A stretch of 64,000 bases of DNA from an uncultured Prolixibacteraceae bacterium (GCA_903834475.1 CAILJH010000035.1:31843-95842), one strand, 5' to 3'; counted from the stretch's first letter, positions 17,418 through 26,860 are shown. A program made the numbers and translations. The notes: generated by a model not told the origin, from the letters alone.

Positions 17418-17705
17418 ATGAAAACAAAAAATCGTGTTCTGCTGAGCATTTTTGTGGTTGTGGCGTTGTTCTTTTTTTCTTCATGCGCTACGGTTCAACA
17501 AGTTGATGACTGTACAAGCGGACATACCTATGGATTTCTGGGTGGATTATGGCATGGAATTATTGCCCCGGTTTCCTTTATCGGTAGCCTTGTCAGCGAT
17601 CATATTGCCGTTTGGGCCGTCAATAACAATGGCGGCTGGTACACCTTTGGATTTCTGATTGGTGTCGGTGGTCTGGGATTTGGTGGGAGCAAAGCTTCCA
17701 GATAA
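17418..17705 (+). CDS. Small conserved lipoprotein of unknown function
   Basis: From ATG 17418 the product has 95 residues: a short hydrophobic signal with lipobox FSSC, then a glycine/tryptophan-rich body (GFLGGLWHGIIAP, NNNGGWYTFGFLIG) containing two apolar stretches. It resembles a widespread small family in Bacteroidota whose function is unknown to me. An upstream in-frame ATG at 17394 would add eight residues ahead of the signal and is less likely. It lies between the two dehydrogenase genes, but nothing in it suggests a redox role. Confidence 0.7.
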   Translation: MKTKNRVLLSIFVVVALFFFSSCATVQQVDDCTSGHTYGFLGGLWHGIIAPVSFIGSLVSDHIAVWAVNNNGGWYTFGFLIGVGGLGFGGSKASR

Positions 17706-17831
17706 TCCATGTCAGAAATGAGGAAAATGGAAAGAGGAAAAGCAATCGGTTTCACGGATTCTATGAGTTCGGAATAGTTTCCTTTTCAGTTTAGACTCCA
17801 ACAATATTTATCTAATTTACAAAATGTCTTC

Positions 17832-19487
17832 ATGGCAAATAAACATGTCAATGCAATTATAGTCGGTGCTGGTGCTGGTGGAGGAATTGTCGCCAAAGAG
17901 CTTGCCACCAAAGGACTTTCGGTAGTTCTCTTCGAACGTGGTGAATGGCCTAACTATGATGAGCATCCAAACGATGAACTGATTTCGCAGCGCACTGAGG
18001 TGCTCGGTTCTCCTTTTGGTCCCGATCACATCAAAAATCCCCGAACGTTAACTTATAAAGGTGGGAGCAAGCAGATTGTAACTCCAATCCACGGCAATTA
18101 CAACAACGTTGCAGCTTGTGTCGGTTCCGGAACCGTGAGTTACGGTGCAATGGCCTGGCGCTTTATGCAGGAGGATTTCAAGCTTAAAACAGTTTACGGT
18201 TCGGTAGAAGGCTCAACTTTGGATGACTGGCCGATTACTTATGAAGAACTTGAACCTTATTATGAAAAAGCTGAATGGGAAATCGGTGTTTCAGGTGACG
18301 ATACGCAAAATCCCTTTGCACCTCCGCGAAAGAAAAAGCAACCCATGCCACCTTTCGAATACAATGCAGAAGCCAAAGTTTTGTACGATGCCTCCAAGCG
18401 ACTAGGACTGCACCCGTTTCCGATACCCATGCTCAGGAATTCAGTTCCAAACAATAACCGCGAAGCATGCATCCGGAACCTCACCTGCTGCGGATTTGCC
18501 TGCCCGGTTGATGCCAAAAACGGAACCCAGAATACGGTGATACCGATTGCCATAAAAACCGGAAACTGCGATTTAAGAACTGGCAGCAAAGTCGTTGAAA
18601 TCATGATTGACGATCGCGGGAAAGCAACTGGTGTCAAATATTTTGATAAGGATGACAAGCCACAGATACAAACAGCTGATGTGGTCGTTGTGGCTGGTGC
18701 AGCCATCGAGACAGCCCGTTTGCTGCTTAATTCGAAATCCAGACTTTTCCCCAATGGTGCCGGGAATAATTCCGACTGGGTAGGGCGCAATCTGGCTGGT
18801 CATGCCTATACCGGGGCTTACGGATTGTTTGATTATGACATTCTTGATTTTGCCGGACCAGGTGCCACCATTGCCTGGTGTGATTTCAACCATCACAATC
18901 CGGGTATTATTGGCGGTGGTTTACTTGCCAACGAATTTAACCGGCTGCCCTATTTGTACACCGGAATCCGGCCTCCCGGCTCTGCCCGATGGGGAAAGGA
19001 TCACAAGGAATTCCAGCGCAGCATGTATCACCGAACTGCCCAGATAGTTGGACCAATTCAGGAAATGCCCATGTACGAATCTCGGGTAACTGTTGATCCG
19101 GAAGTAAAAGATTTCTGGGGCATTCCTGTTGCTTCCCTTTCGGGCGACCGTCATCCGTTGGATTATGAGCATTGCAAGTTTTTATCGGCCAAAGCGGAAG
19201 CCATTTTAAAGGAAGCCGGAGCATACCAGACCTGGCAAAGTATTGGAGGACAAGGTGGGCCAAGTGGTGGTCAGCATCAAAACGGAACTGCCCGCATGGG
19301 AAACGATAAAAAAACTTCAGTAGTAAACAAAAACGGACAAATTCATGAGATTGACAACCTGTTTGTTGCCGATGGCAGTGCGATGGTCAATGGCGGAGGA
19401 TTCAATCCTGCCCTTACCATCATGGCTCTTGGATTCCGGGTTGGCGAATACATTGCCAAGAACTTTGCATCAATCCGGGTTACGTAA
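17832..19487 (+). CDS. GMC-family FAD oxidoreductase (probable sugar/polyol dehydrogenase)
   Basis: The 551-residue protein starts with the FAD-binding GAGAGGG (residues 12-18). It has the GMC signature GGSKQIVTPIHGN, a cysteine cluster NLTCCGFACPVDAKNG, and the C-terminal catalytic region with QHQNGTARMG and GGGFNPALTIMAL. Such enzymes oxidise sugars or alcohols at FAD. Having no signal peptide of its own, it probably rides with the Tat-exported small subunit encoded by the gene starting at 16835. There is no dedicated cytochrome subunit beside it. The exact substrate is not evident. Confidence 0.85.
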   Translation: MANKHVNAIIVGAGAGGGIVAKELATKGLSVVLFERGEWPNYDEHPNDELISQRTEVLGSPFGPDHIKNPRTLTYKGGSKQIVTPIHGNYNNVAACVGSGTVSYGAMAWRFMQEDFKLKTVYGSVEGSTLDDWPITYEELEPYYEKAEWEIGVSGDDTQNPFAPPRKKKQPMPPFEYNAEAKVLYDASKRLGLHPFPIPMLRNSVPNNNREACIRNLTCCGFACPVDAKNGTQNTVIPIAIKTGNCDLRTGSKVVEIMIDDRGKATGVKYFDKDDKPQIQTADVVVVAGAAIETARLLLNSKSRLFPNGAGNNSDWVGRNLAGHAYTGAYGLFDYDILDFAGPGATIAWCDFNHHNPGIIGGGLLANEFNRLPYLYTGIRPPGSARWGKDHKEFQRSMYHRTAQIVGPIQEMPMYESRVTVDPEVKDFWGIPVASLSGDRHPLDYEHCKFLSAKAEAILKEAGAYQTWQSIGGQGGPSGGQHQNGTARMGNDKKTSVVNKNGQIHEIDNLFVADGSAMVNGGGFNPALTIMALGFRVGEYIAKNFASIRVT

Positions 19488-19505
19488 AAAATTGCATTCG
19501 GGGAA

Positions 19506-19952
19506 TTAATTATCAGAAGCATACCATTCGGCGAAGGAATTACTGGTTTCGTAAAGACGAACGCTGAAAAGTTCCAGATGTTCGGGCAGCAGGAGTTTCA
19601 CCTGACCGGCAATGTACTGCACCATATTTTCTGAGGTCGGCTGAAACGGAACAACCTGAAGTCTTTCATACATTTGCCCCATTGCACTGAGTTTGTCGAT
19701 CGGGGCTTTTTCGTTGATCATCAGTGAATGATCCAGTTTGCTGATAATCTGCTCCTGAATGAGTTTTTTCAAAATGCTGAAGTCAATCACCATTCCGTCT
19801 TTCGGACTTCCGGCGTCCTGCATGGGTTCACCAGCAATCGTAACCTGTAATTTGTAAGAATGTCCGTGGATATTGCGGCAAAGCCCGTCATAGTTGAGCA
19901 GTGCATGCGACATTTCGAAGCCGAATTGTTTGGTAACCCTGATTTTTGCCAT
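19506..19952 (-). CDS. queD: 6-carboxytetrahydropterin synthase / 6-pyruvoyl tetrahydropterin synthase family
   Basis: The 148-residue protein has the zinc ligands H16, H29 and H31 (NIHGH) and the catalytic C25 in LCRNIHGHSY. It also has DHSLMINEK and the late glutamate in YETSNSFAEW. It converts dihydroneopterin triphosphate toward 7-deazaguanine precursors for queuosine tRNA modification. No other queuosine genes are nearby. It lies 45 bases downstream of the ArsR-type regulator on the same strand, so the two may share a transcript. Confidence 0.88.
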   Translation of the reverse strand: MAKIRVTKQFGFEMSHALLNYDGLCRNIHGHSYKLQVTIAGEPMQDAGSPKDGMVIDFSILKKLIQEQIISKLDHSLMINEKAPIDKLSAMGQMYERLQVVPFQPTSENMVQYIAGQVKLLLPEHLELFSVRLYETSNSFAEWYASDN

Positions 19953-19997
19953 TGATTGAATTTTCGGAGGTCGAAATAAAGATCTGATTTCTGAACT

Positions 19998-20300
19998 TTA
20001 TTCGCAGGTACAGCGTTGCAGGCAGTCAACAATCTGACTGAGAATGTCATGTTTCAAATAATAGGATGTATTTTTTCCTTCCCGTTTGGAGCATAAAACT
20101 CCTTTATCTTTCAGAATGCCTAAATGGTGCGAAGTAGTAGATTGTTCGATACCAAGTAGTTCGTGTATTTCTGTTACAGTAAGTTTTTTACCGCCTTCCA
20201 AATGTTTCAAAATAGCAATTCGCATGGGATGCGCGATGGCTTTGAGCATGCTGGCAGCCATTTCCAATTTATCGGATTCTATTTCCTGAATGTTCATCAT
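19998..20300 (-). CDS. ArsR-family winged-helix transcriptional regulator
   Basis: The 100-residue protein is a compact ArsR/SmtB fold: KAIAHPMRIAILKHLEGG, then the recognition helix QSTTSHHLGILKDKGV and the wing REGKNTSYYL. The C-terminal CLQRCTCE holds three cysteines that could form a metal or redox site, though the classical metal motif is absent. A TATATTTG sequence (complement of 20320-20327) may be its -7 promoter element. Target genes cannot be read from the sequence; the co-directional queD is the closest candidate. Confidence 0.85.
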   Translation of the reverse strand: MMNIQEIESDKLEMAASMLKAIAHPMRIAILKHLEGGKKLTVTEIHELLGIEQSTTSHHLGILKDKGVLCSKREGKNTSYYLKHDILSQIVDCLQRCTCE

Positions 20301-20501
20301 GGTTCATTTTTTACAAATGCAAATATATCAATAATTAGGTTTCCGAAAAACTTTCTTTTGGTCTGCCATTAGTTTAGAATGTATCCAAATAAGTGAAAAT
20401 TAGCTTTTTACAAGCTCCGGAGTTAAAAATAATCAAACAGATCGGTTTTCCTAAAAAAGTAAATATATTTTATAATTTTGAGACACTCAAAAAAAGCCTG
20501 A

Positions 20502-21476
20502 ATGACCTCTTTGGATATCATACAATCGCCGATAGTAGACGAACTTAAAAGTTTCGAGAGTTACTTTAAGGAATCTATTCAAAGCGATATTCCACTTCTT
20601 CGAATCATCATCCGATACATTCTCCGGAAAAAAGGCAAGCAAATGCGTCCAATGTTTGTTTTTCTTTCGGCAAAAATGTGTGGCGAATTCAATGAAACTA
20701 CCCTTTTGGCAGCTTCTTCCATAGAGTTGCTGCATACAGCAACTTTATTGCACGATGATGTTGTAGATGAATCGTACGAACGACGAGGAAGTTTTTCAAT
20801 CAATGCACTTTGGAAAAATAAAATTGCCGTATTGGTCGGTGATTTCATCCTCGCACGCGGAATGCTGAACACTCTCGACCGTAAGGAATACCGATTTTTG
20901 CACCTGATTTCCCGGGCTGTAAAAGACATGAGCGAAGGCGAAATCCTTCAAATGCGCAAAAGTCGGAAACTCGATATCGACAATGAAACGTATTTCGAGA
21001 TTATAAGAAAAAAAACGGCCTCACTCATCGCAACAAGTATGGCAATCGGCGCAGCGTCGGTAACCAAAGACGATGAAGTCGTAGAAAAAATGTTCAGGAT
21101 TGGATTGGATGTTGGAATTGCCTTCCAGATCAAAGACGATATTTTTGATTACCAAAGCAAAGGTATTCTGGGAAAACCTACCGGTAACGACATCAAGGAA
21201 AAGAAAATTACATTGCCATTACTTTATGTTCTGAATAATTGTGAATCAAGGGAACGTAGCCGGATATTAAGTCTGATTAAACGCAAAAATAAGAATCAGG
21301 CCAAAGTTAAAGAGTTGGTCGATTTGGTGGTGAGCCGCGGTGGATTGGAATATGCAGCTCAGCAAATGAACCAGTTCCGTGAAAATGCCATTGCAGGGAT
21401 TATGGAATTTCCGGAAAGCGAATCGCGGAATGCGTTAATTGAACTGGTAAATTACACGACTACCCGGCAAAAATAA
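20502..21476 (+). CDS. ispB: Polyprenyl diphosphate synthase (octaprenyl-type)
   Basis: The 324-residue protein contains both aspartate-rich motifs of trans-prenyltransferases: DDVVDE (D85, D86, D89) and DDIFD (D212, D213, D216). It also has GKQMRP near residue 45-50 and GKPTGNDIKEKKITLP. It extends farnesyl or geranylgeranyl diphosphate with IPP to make the side chain of respiratory quinone. TAATTTTG at 20473-20480 is a good -7 promoter element, with only a weak -33 match. It converges on the carbonic anhydrase-like gene with 71 bases between. Confidence 0.93.
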   Translation: MTSLDIIQSPIVDELKSFESYFKESIQSDIPLLRIIIRYILRKKGKQMRPMFVFLSAKMCGEFNETTLLAASSIELLHTATLLHDDVVDESYERRGSFSINALWKNKIAVLVGDFILARGMLNTLDRKEYRFLHLISRAVKDMSEGEILQMRKSRKLDIDNETYFEIIRKKTASLIATSMAIGAASVTKDDEVVEKMFRIGLDVGIAFQIKDDIFDYQSKGILGKPTGNDIKEKKITLPLLYVLNNCESRERSRILSLIKRKNKNQAKVKELVDLVVSRGGLEYAAQQMNQFRENAIAGIMEFPESESRNALIELVNYTTTRQK

Positions 21477-21547
21477 GAATGGAAAAGAGTCATTCGTCAA
21501 TAGAAAATTGGCTTTTTTACAAATGACCAATGCCTTATTCCTGAATT

Positions 21548-22243
21548 TTATTTCACTTTCCTGAATATCTTCTGCGAAAAATAATTGGGCAATGTTTCGT
21601 CGGTATTAATGATAATTCCGCCCAGAATGTAAATTGGATACCGGTTCAAAAAGTCCGGATGGTGCTTGATTAGTTCAATAATTTCCTTTTCAATCTCGTT
21701 GTAAACCAAATGCGTAGTTTTCAGGATAGGAACTTCGGCATTCCTTATTTCTTCAGCCATCGGCAATAAGCGAAGTGCTAAAAATTCGGGCTGAAATTCG
21801 GAATAATCGGCAGGGTCGATCTGATGAATGGAAGTGGATAAAACATGGTCCTGAACCATCATCAGTGCGCCGCAGGTATTGGTATGGCGATGTTGACCGA
21901 CGCGCCTGATTTTGCCGACTTCTCCGGTTCGTGAAATGCCGATGTGCGAACCAAAAATGAACAATGCCGCTCCACCATCGGGAATATGATCGGAAAAAGC
22001 GGTGAGGCCAATTTCTCCAACGAAAGGATATCCGGCCAATCCACCCATTATAAATGTTCCTGAAGGTGACGGAAGGTTCATCTTTACCGGATTGTGATTG
22101 AGTTCATCGAAGCAAAATGAGGTGGCAACAATGATGCTGTTCATCTCTATCCCTTCCTGCTCGGCAATTTGAAGCACCGCATTATGCGAAGCTTCCGACA
22201 TGGTAGAGAATTCGTCGAAGTACTGGCTGATTATTTTCTGCAC
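21548..22243 (-). CDS. LCIB/C-type (theta) carbonic anhydrase-like protein
   Basis: The 231-residue protein shows the pattern I associate with the LCIB/LCIC family of algal and bacterial beta-like carbonic anhydrases: FCFDELN, GGLAGYPFVGEIGL, DHIPDGG, FGSHIGIS and TNTCGALM. The candidate zinc ligands are C44, H100 (or H86) and C124, with D46 nearby. Such enzymes interconvert CO2 and bicarbonate in the cytoplasm. It lies on the same strand as, and downstream of, PEP carboxylase, which consumes bicarbonate. Translation appears to start at GTG (22243); the first in-frame ATG is codon 15. The identification is from memory of the family pattern. Confidence 0.72.
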   Translation of the reverse strand: MQKIISQYFDEFSTMSEASHNAVLQIAEQEGIEMNSIIVATSFCFDELNHNPVKMNLPSPSGTFIMGGLAGYPFVGEIGLTAFSDHIPDGGAALFIFGSHIGISRTGEVGKIRRVGQHRHTNTCGALMMVQDHVLSTSIHQIDPADYSEFQPEFLALRLLPMAEEIRNAEVPILKTTHLVYNEIEKEIIELIKHHPDFLNRYPIYILGGIIINTDETLPNYFSQKIFRKVK

Positions 22244-22377
22244 TGATTTTTATTTAGATGTTGAATTGAATTCAGATGTTAAGGAATATCTTATATAAGT
22301 TCAATTTTGATTGTGAAATCCATTCCGTCCGAAAAATGGGATATACCTTGAAAATCTTATTCTCGCAGACGGTTTTC

Positions 22378-22500
22378 TTTTGCAACTTCATACCTCAGGG
22401 CGCCACTCCTACGTCGTTTGCCGTTCGACTGAGCTCACGTCGAAGCCCTGGGCTACCAATATTTCGCCCATACTGGGCTGAACCCCCAAACCCTTTTTAC
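22378..22500. repeat. REP-like intergenic element between ppc and the carbonic anhydrase-like gene
   Basis: Several short complementary blocks occur here (CAGGGCGCC, GCCCTGGGCT, GCCCATACTGGGCTG and a central TTCGACTGAGCTCACGTCGA), as in composite palindromic repeats. It differs in sequence from the C-rich family. The 312-base gap shows no gene. Confidence 0.5.
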
Positions 22501-22555
22501 TCCACTTATTCATTTATGGTCTGCATAATTTTTATGTTGAGGGACTATTTCCGGA

Positions 22556-25324
22556 TTACCCTGTAGATCCCAAAGCATTGGCTACCGCATTGATGGTTTT
22601 CAGCAAAATAATATTTTGCTGGTCGGCATCTTTCTGATCAGCTGAGTCCTTTTCGTTTCGCCATTTCCGGAGAACATTGACCTGAACCTGATGCATCAGA
22701 TCGAGTGCTACTGCCCGAAGCCGGGTAGAATAATAATGGTTGACTCTCCGCTCTTCAAAAGGTTTTACAAGCAACTCGGCAAGCAGAGTTCGGGTGAGAT
22801 GATATTCGGATAAAATGAGCGGCAAAATGTCATTTTTAATTTGTTCATCTTCAACCAGCGTTGCATACAATTCAATTACAGCAGGATCTGTAGCAGCAAG
22901 TCCTGAATCGACATTGGTCAGGATATACCGAACCAGCGGATTTGATTTTTGAAACTGACGGAGCAATTCATATTTTTGAGGTTGCTGCTCTTTGATCATT
23001 TTCAGGGTGCTGCCTACTCCGTACCAGCTGGTCAGGTTGACACGACTTTGTGTCCAGCTGAAAACCCAGGGGATAGCACGCAAATCGGCCAATGTGCGCT
23101 GATTGGTGCGACGCGAAGGCCGGGAACCAATTTTGCTTGATTCAATCACATCAATTGGAGTAGCATTTTCGAAAAACCGGATAAAACTTGGATGCCGCGT
23201 CAGCGCATTGTAAGAATTAAAACTTTCGTGTGCCATATCCCCAATAAGTTCGAACAGTTCGTTACCGGGTGTTTCGGTGTTCAGAAGGGTATTGCGCAAA
23301 GTTCCTGAAGTCAGTAATTCGATGTTGTATGCTGCATTCACCTTGTTGGCATATTTTCGTTCGATGGTTTCACCTTGCTCAGTCAGCCGCAGCTTTCCTG
23401 ATAATGAGGCTGGCGGAAGGCTTTTTAAAAACCAGTGAATCGGGCCGGCTCCGCGGCTTATACTTCCGCCTTTCCCATGAAAGAAGCGGATGTCAACACC
23501 ATGTTTGCGGCCAACTTCAGCCAGTTGATGTTGTGCTTCATACAAGTGCCACAGGCTTGAAAGTATTCCGCCATCTTTGTTGCTGTCGCTATAGCCGATC
23601 ATGACTTCGGCAACCGGATTAGTATATCCTTTATGTTTCATTTGTAACTTCAAGGTATTCTGAGTGACCGGATGCGCTAAGAATTCGTCCAGAATTTGCG
23701 GAGCATTGTGCAGGTCTTCAATCGTTTCGAACAGGGGAACAACCGGTAACTTGCAGGCCGGTCCTTCGGTAGTTTTTTCATATAATCCGGCTTCGCGAGC
23801 TAAAAGGTAAAAGGTGAACAAATCCTCAACTTTTCGGGTCATGCTTATAATCAGCGGTCCAAGTGCATTTGAACCATAGTTTTGGATGTGGTCGGCCAAA
23901 ACACCCAGATAGCCCAGTGCATTGCTTGTTTCGGCAACACTTCCGGAGTAAGTATGTGTAAAAGGCCTGTAAATGCTGAGCTCTTGAAGTAAAAACTCTT
24001 TCCCGACAGAACCATCAGTATTTAAGGAATAATTTGAAGGTTCTATATCTTCGAGCAATCCTAAAAAGGCTTTTTGGTAAAATTCGCTGTTTTGTCGCAC
24101 ATCTAAATGTGCCAGATGAAACCCAAAATTCTGAACCTGTCGCAATGTCTTGTTGACTTCATTATTTGCCAGAGTTGGAGCGCCCCAGGAAGAAAGCGCC
24201 AGTCGCAGTATTTCCAAATCGCTTAATAACTGATTGGATTTTGTATAAGTCCAGGCCGCTTGTGTCAGGATATTGTTTCCTGAAATAGACTCGTGCGATA
24301 CAGGCAGTCTTTCGATTAACAAGAGAACATACTGCTTGAATGGTTCACGCGAAGCAGCCGAAAATTGAATGTTGTTTTGAATGTCAGATATTTGCTGCTC
24401 CAGTTTTGATTTTGCCTGTTTAAAATTAGCTGGTAAAGTACTTTCAGGAGTGTAAATACTCAGGCTATCGGCGAGCAACAGCAGGCGCTGACGAATCAAG
24501 CTCAAAGCTTCCGTCCGTAATTTTTTTAGCGTATATCTGGTGATTTCCGGTGTGACAAAAGGGTGTCCGTCGCGGTCGCCGCCAACCCAGGTTCCTAAAC
24601 TTATTCCGGGCATGTTGATGTAATTATGCAAAGCCTCAGGCTGAAATCCGGCTTCTTCCCAGGCCTGTGTCAATTGTCGGTCGTGCAGTTCAAAAACCTC
24701 AGGAAACACATGGGTGAGGTAATGCAGAATATTATCGAGTTCGGTTTCCACCTTCGGTTTTTCGAGGTAAATATCATCAATAAACCAAAGTCTGGTCAGG
24801 ATTTCTTTTATTGCGGAACGAATCTGTAAACGCTCCACTTTGGTGTATATGGGATTTTCGAGCATCACGAGCTGCAGGTACAGTTCGCGGTAATATTTCA
24901 ACACTACGGTGCGCTTTGCTTCTGTCGGGTGGGCAGTCAAAACAGGTTCAACTTCGATTTGCGAAAGTGAAGCGATTATTTCATCCTGCGAAAAACCCGA
25001 ATTTTTCAAGTCCGAAAATGTCTGCGCCCAGCTTCCGTTTAAACTTTCTGTTCCGGATTCCTGTTGCTTGCTGCGCCTGCTTTGTACACCCCAGTTGACT
25101 TCGCAAAGATTAAGCAGCTGAAAACTTATGGAATACAAATGCACGACTTTTTGTTCGTGTTCTGATTTTGGCAGCGGAACCTGTGCATTGATCCACGGAA
25201 TGTAGGCGACATAGTCCTTTTCATTATTTCCTTCCAATACTTCAGCAAAGCATTCGAGTAAAAAATTCAGGTCGGCATATGGTTTTCCGAGATGTTGGAT
25301 GTTGTCAAGAAGTACAGGGTGCAT
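22556..25324 (-). CDS. ppc: Phosphoenolpyruvate carboxylase
   Basis: The 922-residue enzyme contains LTAHPTEAKR (catalytic H132), GGDRDGHPFVT, the second catalytic block FFHGKGGSISRGAGP and the arginine-rich segment IGSRPSRRTN. It ends in a typical C-terminal helix finishing in G. It adds bicarbonate to PEP to give oxaloacetate, replenishing the TCA cycle in the cytoplasm. Length is normal. The co-directional carbonic anhydrase-like gene 312 bases downstream could supply bicarbonate. Confidence 0.96.
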   Translation of the reverse strand: MHPVLLDNIQHLGKPYADLNFLLECFAEVLEGNNEKDYVAYIPWINAQVPLPKSEHEQKVVHLYSISFQLLNLCEVNWGVQSRRSKQQESGTESLNGSWAQTFSDLKNSGFSQDEIIASLSQIEVEPVLTAHPTEAKRTVVLKYYRELYLQLVMLENPIYTKVERLQIRSAIKEILTRLWFIDDIYLEKPKVETELDNILHYLTHVFPEVFELHDRQLTQAWEEAGFQPEALHNYINMPGISLGTWVGGDRDGHPFVTPEITRYTLKKLRTEALSLIRQRLLLLADSLSIYTPESTLPANFKQAKSKLEQQISDIQNNIQFSAASREPFKQYVLLLIERLPVSHESISGNNILTQAAWTYTKSNQLLSDLEILRLALSSWGAPTLANNEVNKTLRQVQNFGFHLAHLDVRQNSEFYQKAFLGLLEDIEPSNYSLNTDGSVGKEFLLQELSIYRPFTHTYSGSVAETSNALGYLGVLADHIQNYGSNALGPLIISMTRKVEDLFTFYLLAREAGLYEKTTEGPACKLPVVPLFETIEDLHNAPQILDEFLAHPVTQNTLKLQMKHKGYTNPVAEVMIGYSDSNKDGGILSSLWHLYEAQHQLAEVGRKHGVDIRFFHGKGGSISRGAGPIHWFLKSLPPASLSGKLRLTEQGETIERKYANKVNAAYNIELLTSGTLRNTLLNTETPGNELFELIGDMAHESFNSYNALTRHPSFIRFFENATPIDVIESSKIGSRPSRRTNQRTLADLRAIPWVFSWTQSRVNLTSWYGVGSTLKMIKEQQPQKYELLRQFQKSNPLVRYILTNVDSGLAATDPAVIELYATLVEDEQIKNDILPLILSEYHLTRTLLAELLVKPFEERRVNHYYSTRLRAVALDLMHQVQVNVLRKWRNEKDSADQKDADQQNIILLKTINAVANALGSTG

Positions 25325-25372
25325 CGTGTTTGGTTTTGTTTGTAAACATCTATGACTGAAAGAAAGTTGGCA

Positions 25373-26209
25373 TTATTCATCGTTATTTTCACGCAGTTCC
25401 GCTAAATGACTGGCATTCAATGGTGAAACAATGCTTTTTCCGATATTCGCTTCAATCTATTTTCGTGTATTTCCAACAATGGAACCACCCCGGGCCGCAA
25501 CACGTCTGTTTTCGGCTACAGTTTTTGGTTTATGCTGTTTTGAAATTTCTGTAGTGGTGGCTTCGGCAAGGGTATTAAGCGCTAATTCAAGGTTAGTCAT
25601 ATTGTCGCGAAGACTCTGTTTCTTCAGATTTTTATACTGCTTGTATTCTTTGGTGGTTAATCCGGACCAACCATGAGTTAGTATATCTGTTAAGTTGGCA
25701 TATTCCTGTCCTTTTTTTACACCACGTTGTTCCCATTCATCGGTTAGTTCCTTGCGAACTTCAATGCTTTTAAGTCGTTAATTAATCCAGTTGGTTGAAT
25801 ATCCTTTCCGGTGATAGTATTCCAGCATCCGGTCAATACCTTGCTCCGGATCTTCAATCTCATCCTGGCGTTCAAGGGCTATCTGAGCCAGCCACATCTT
25901 GAATGGTTCAGCCGTTGGTGAAGGAATCGACTGTATCAGCCGAAAAAGCTGTTCAACATCAGCCACATCGGTTTTGTAAAATTTTCCATCTGAGGATTGC
26001 AATTTCAGTTGACTACAATTTGTAGCCAACTGACTTCCCTCCTTTTTGAGACGTGTTTTAAGGACACTCCAATATTTACGAGGATTTGGACTATCCGTTA
26101 AAATTTCAACGACATCGATGATGGATAAATACCATTTTTCTTTTTCGTTATCCCAAACTGTACGAACTCTCTTGTCTTCGAATAGTTTTAGGGTATTTTT
26201 CTGAGTCAT
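25373..26209 (-). pseudogene. BRO-N/antirepressor-like gene broken by two in-frame stops
   Basis: The intact first part (25778-26209, 143 residues) has a Bro-N-like start (VRTVWDNEKEKWYLSIIDVV) and ends YSTNWIN-stop. The same frame continues without any shift past the TAA at 25778-25780: RLKSIEVRKELTDEWEQRG, then LTDILTHGWSG, LRDNMTNLELALN and ARGGSIVGNTRK. A second in-frame stop, TAG, follows at 25457-25459, and the frame ends at TAA 25373-25375. The full frame is 279 codons, the length I expect for the family. Both internal stops are one C-to-T change away from Gln codons. The family is phage- or toxin-associated, so this is probably a decaying accessory gene. Confidence 0.8.
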
Positions 26210-26302
26210 TTTGATTTCGGTTTAATTAAGAATTGGAACTACCGATTATATTCTAACTAAGCTGGTTGATTCAAATGTAGCTATTTTTCAGGAATTAAAG
26301 GG

Positions 26303-26342
26303 CATAAAAAAAGCTGCCTGTCAACCGACAAACAGCTTTAAA
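26303..26342 (-). terminator. Rho-independent terminator after tpx
   Basis: Read on the minus strand, AAAGCTG and TGTC pair with GACA and CAGCTTT around a short loop, with a run of T following. It begins about 20 bases after the tpx stop. Confidence 0.8.
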
Positions 26343-26359
26343 CTGTATTAATTTTTTTT

Positions 26360-26860
26360 CTATTTGAGCGAAGCCAAAGCCGCATCATAATCAGGTTCGT
26401 CAACAATTTCAGGAACCTGCTGCGAATAAATCACCTGGTGGTTTTCGTCCAATACTACTACTGAACGTGAATGCAAGTTTGCCAAAGGTCCGGTTGTAAT
26501 TTCAAGCTGATAATCCTTGCCGAATTTTCCGGCAGCAAAATCTGAAACGGTGATGGCATTGGTAATACCTTCGGTTCCGCAGAAACGGGCCTGTGCAAAT
26601 GGCAAATCGCGCGAAATACAAAGCACTTTGGTGTTTTCGAGACCGGCTGCCAATTTGTTGAACTGACGGACAGAAGCCGCGCAGGTGCCGGTGTCCAGAC
26701 TTGGAAAAATATTGAGAACCAGCCTGCTACCTGCAAAATCTTTCAGTGAAACTTTGGAGAGATCGTTTTTAATCAATTCGAAATCAGGTGCATTTGTTCC
26801 TTTTGCAGGAAGTTCGCCTATCGTTTGAATTGCATTTCCTTTGAGCGTAATTTGTGCCAT
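26360..26860 (-). CDS. tpx: Thiol peroxidase
   Basis: The 166-residue protein is an atypical 2-Cys peroxiredoxin. The peroxidatic cysteine is C60 in SLDTGTCAASVRQF and the resolving cysteine C94 in ARFCGTEGI. It reduces hydrogen peroxide and alkyl hydroperoxides using thioredoxin. It has no signal peptide, so it acts in the cytoplasm. It is separated from deoC by 54 bases and has its own terminator. Confidence 0.95.
   Translation of the reverse strand: MAQITLKGNAIQTIGELPAKGTNAPDFELIKNDLSKVSLKDFAGSRLVLNIFPSLDTGTCAASVRQFNKLAAGLENTKVLCISRDLPFAQARFCGTEGITNAITVSDFAAGKFGKDYQLEITTGPLANLHSRSVVVLDENHQVIYSQQVPEIVDEPDYDAALASLK

Noticed and set aside
22276..22566. 96-codon plus-strand frame between the carbonic anhydrase-like gene and ppc
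   Set aside because: Its second half is the translation of the palindromic repeat element, and its end overlaps ppc on the other strand.
25373..26209. Stop codon reassignment (TAA/TAG read as Gln) as explanation for the BRO-N frame
   Set aside because: All other genes in the window use TAA and TAG as ordinary stops, so pseudogene decay is the simpler reading.
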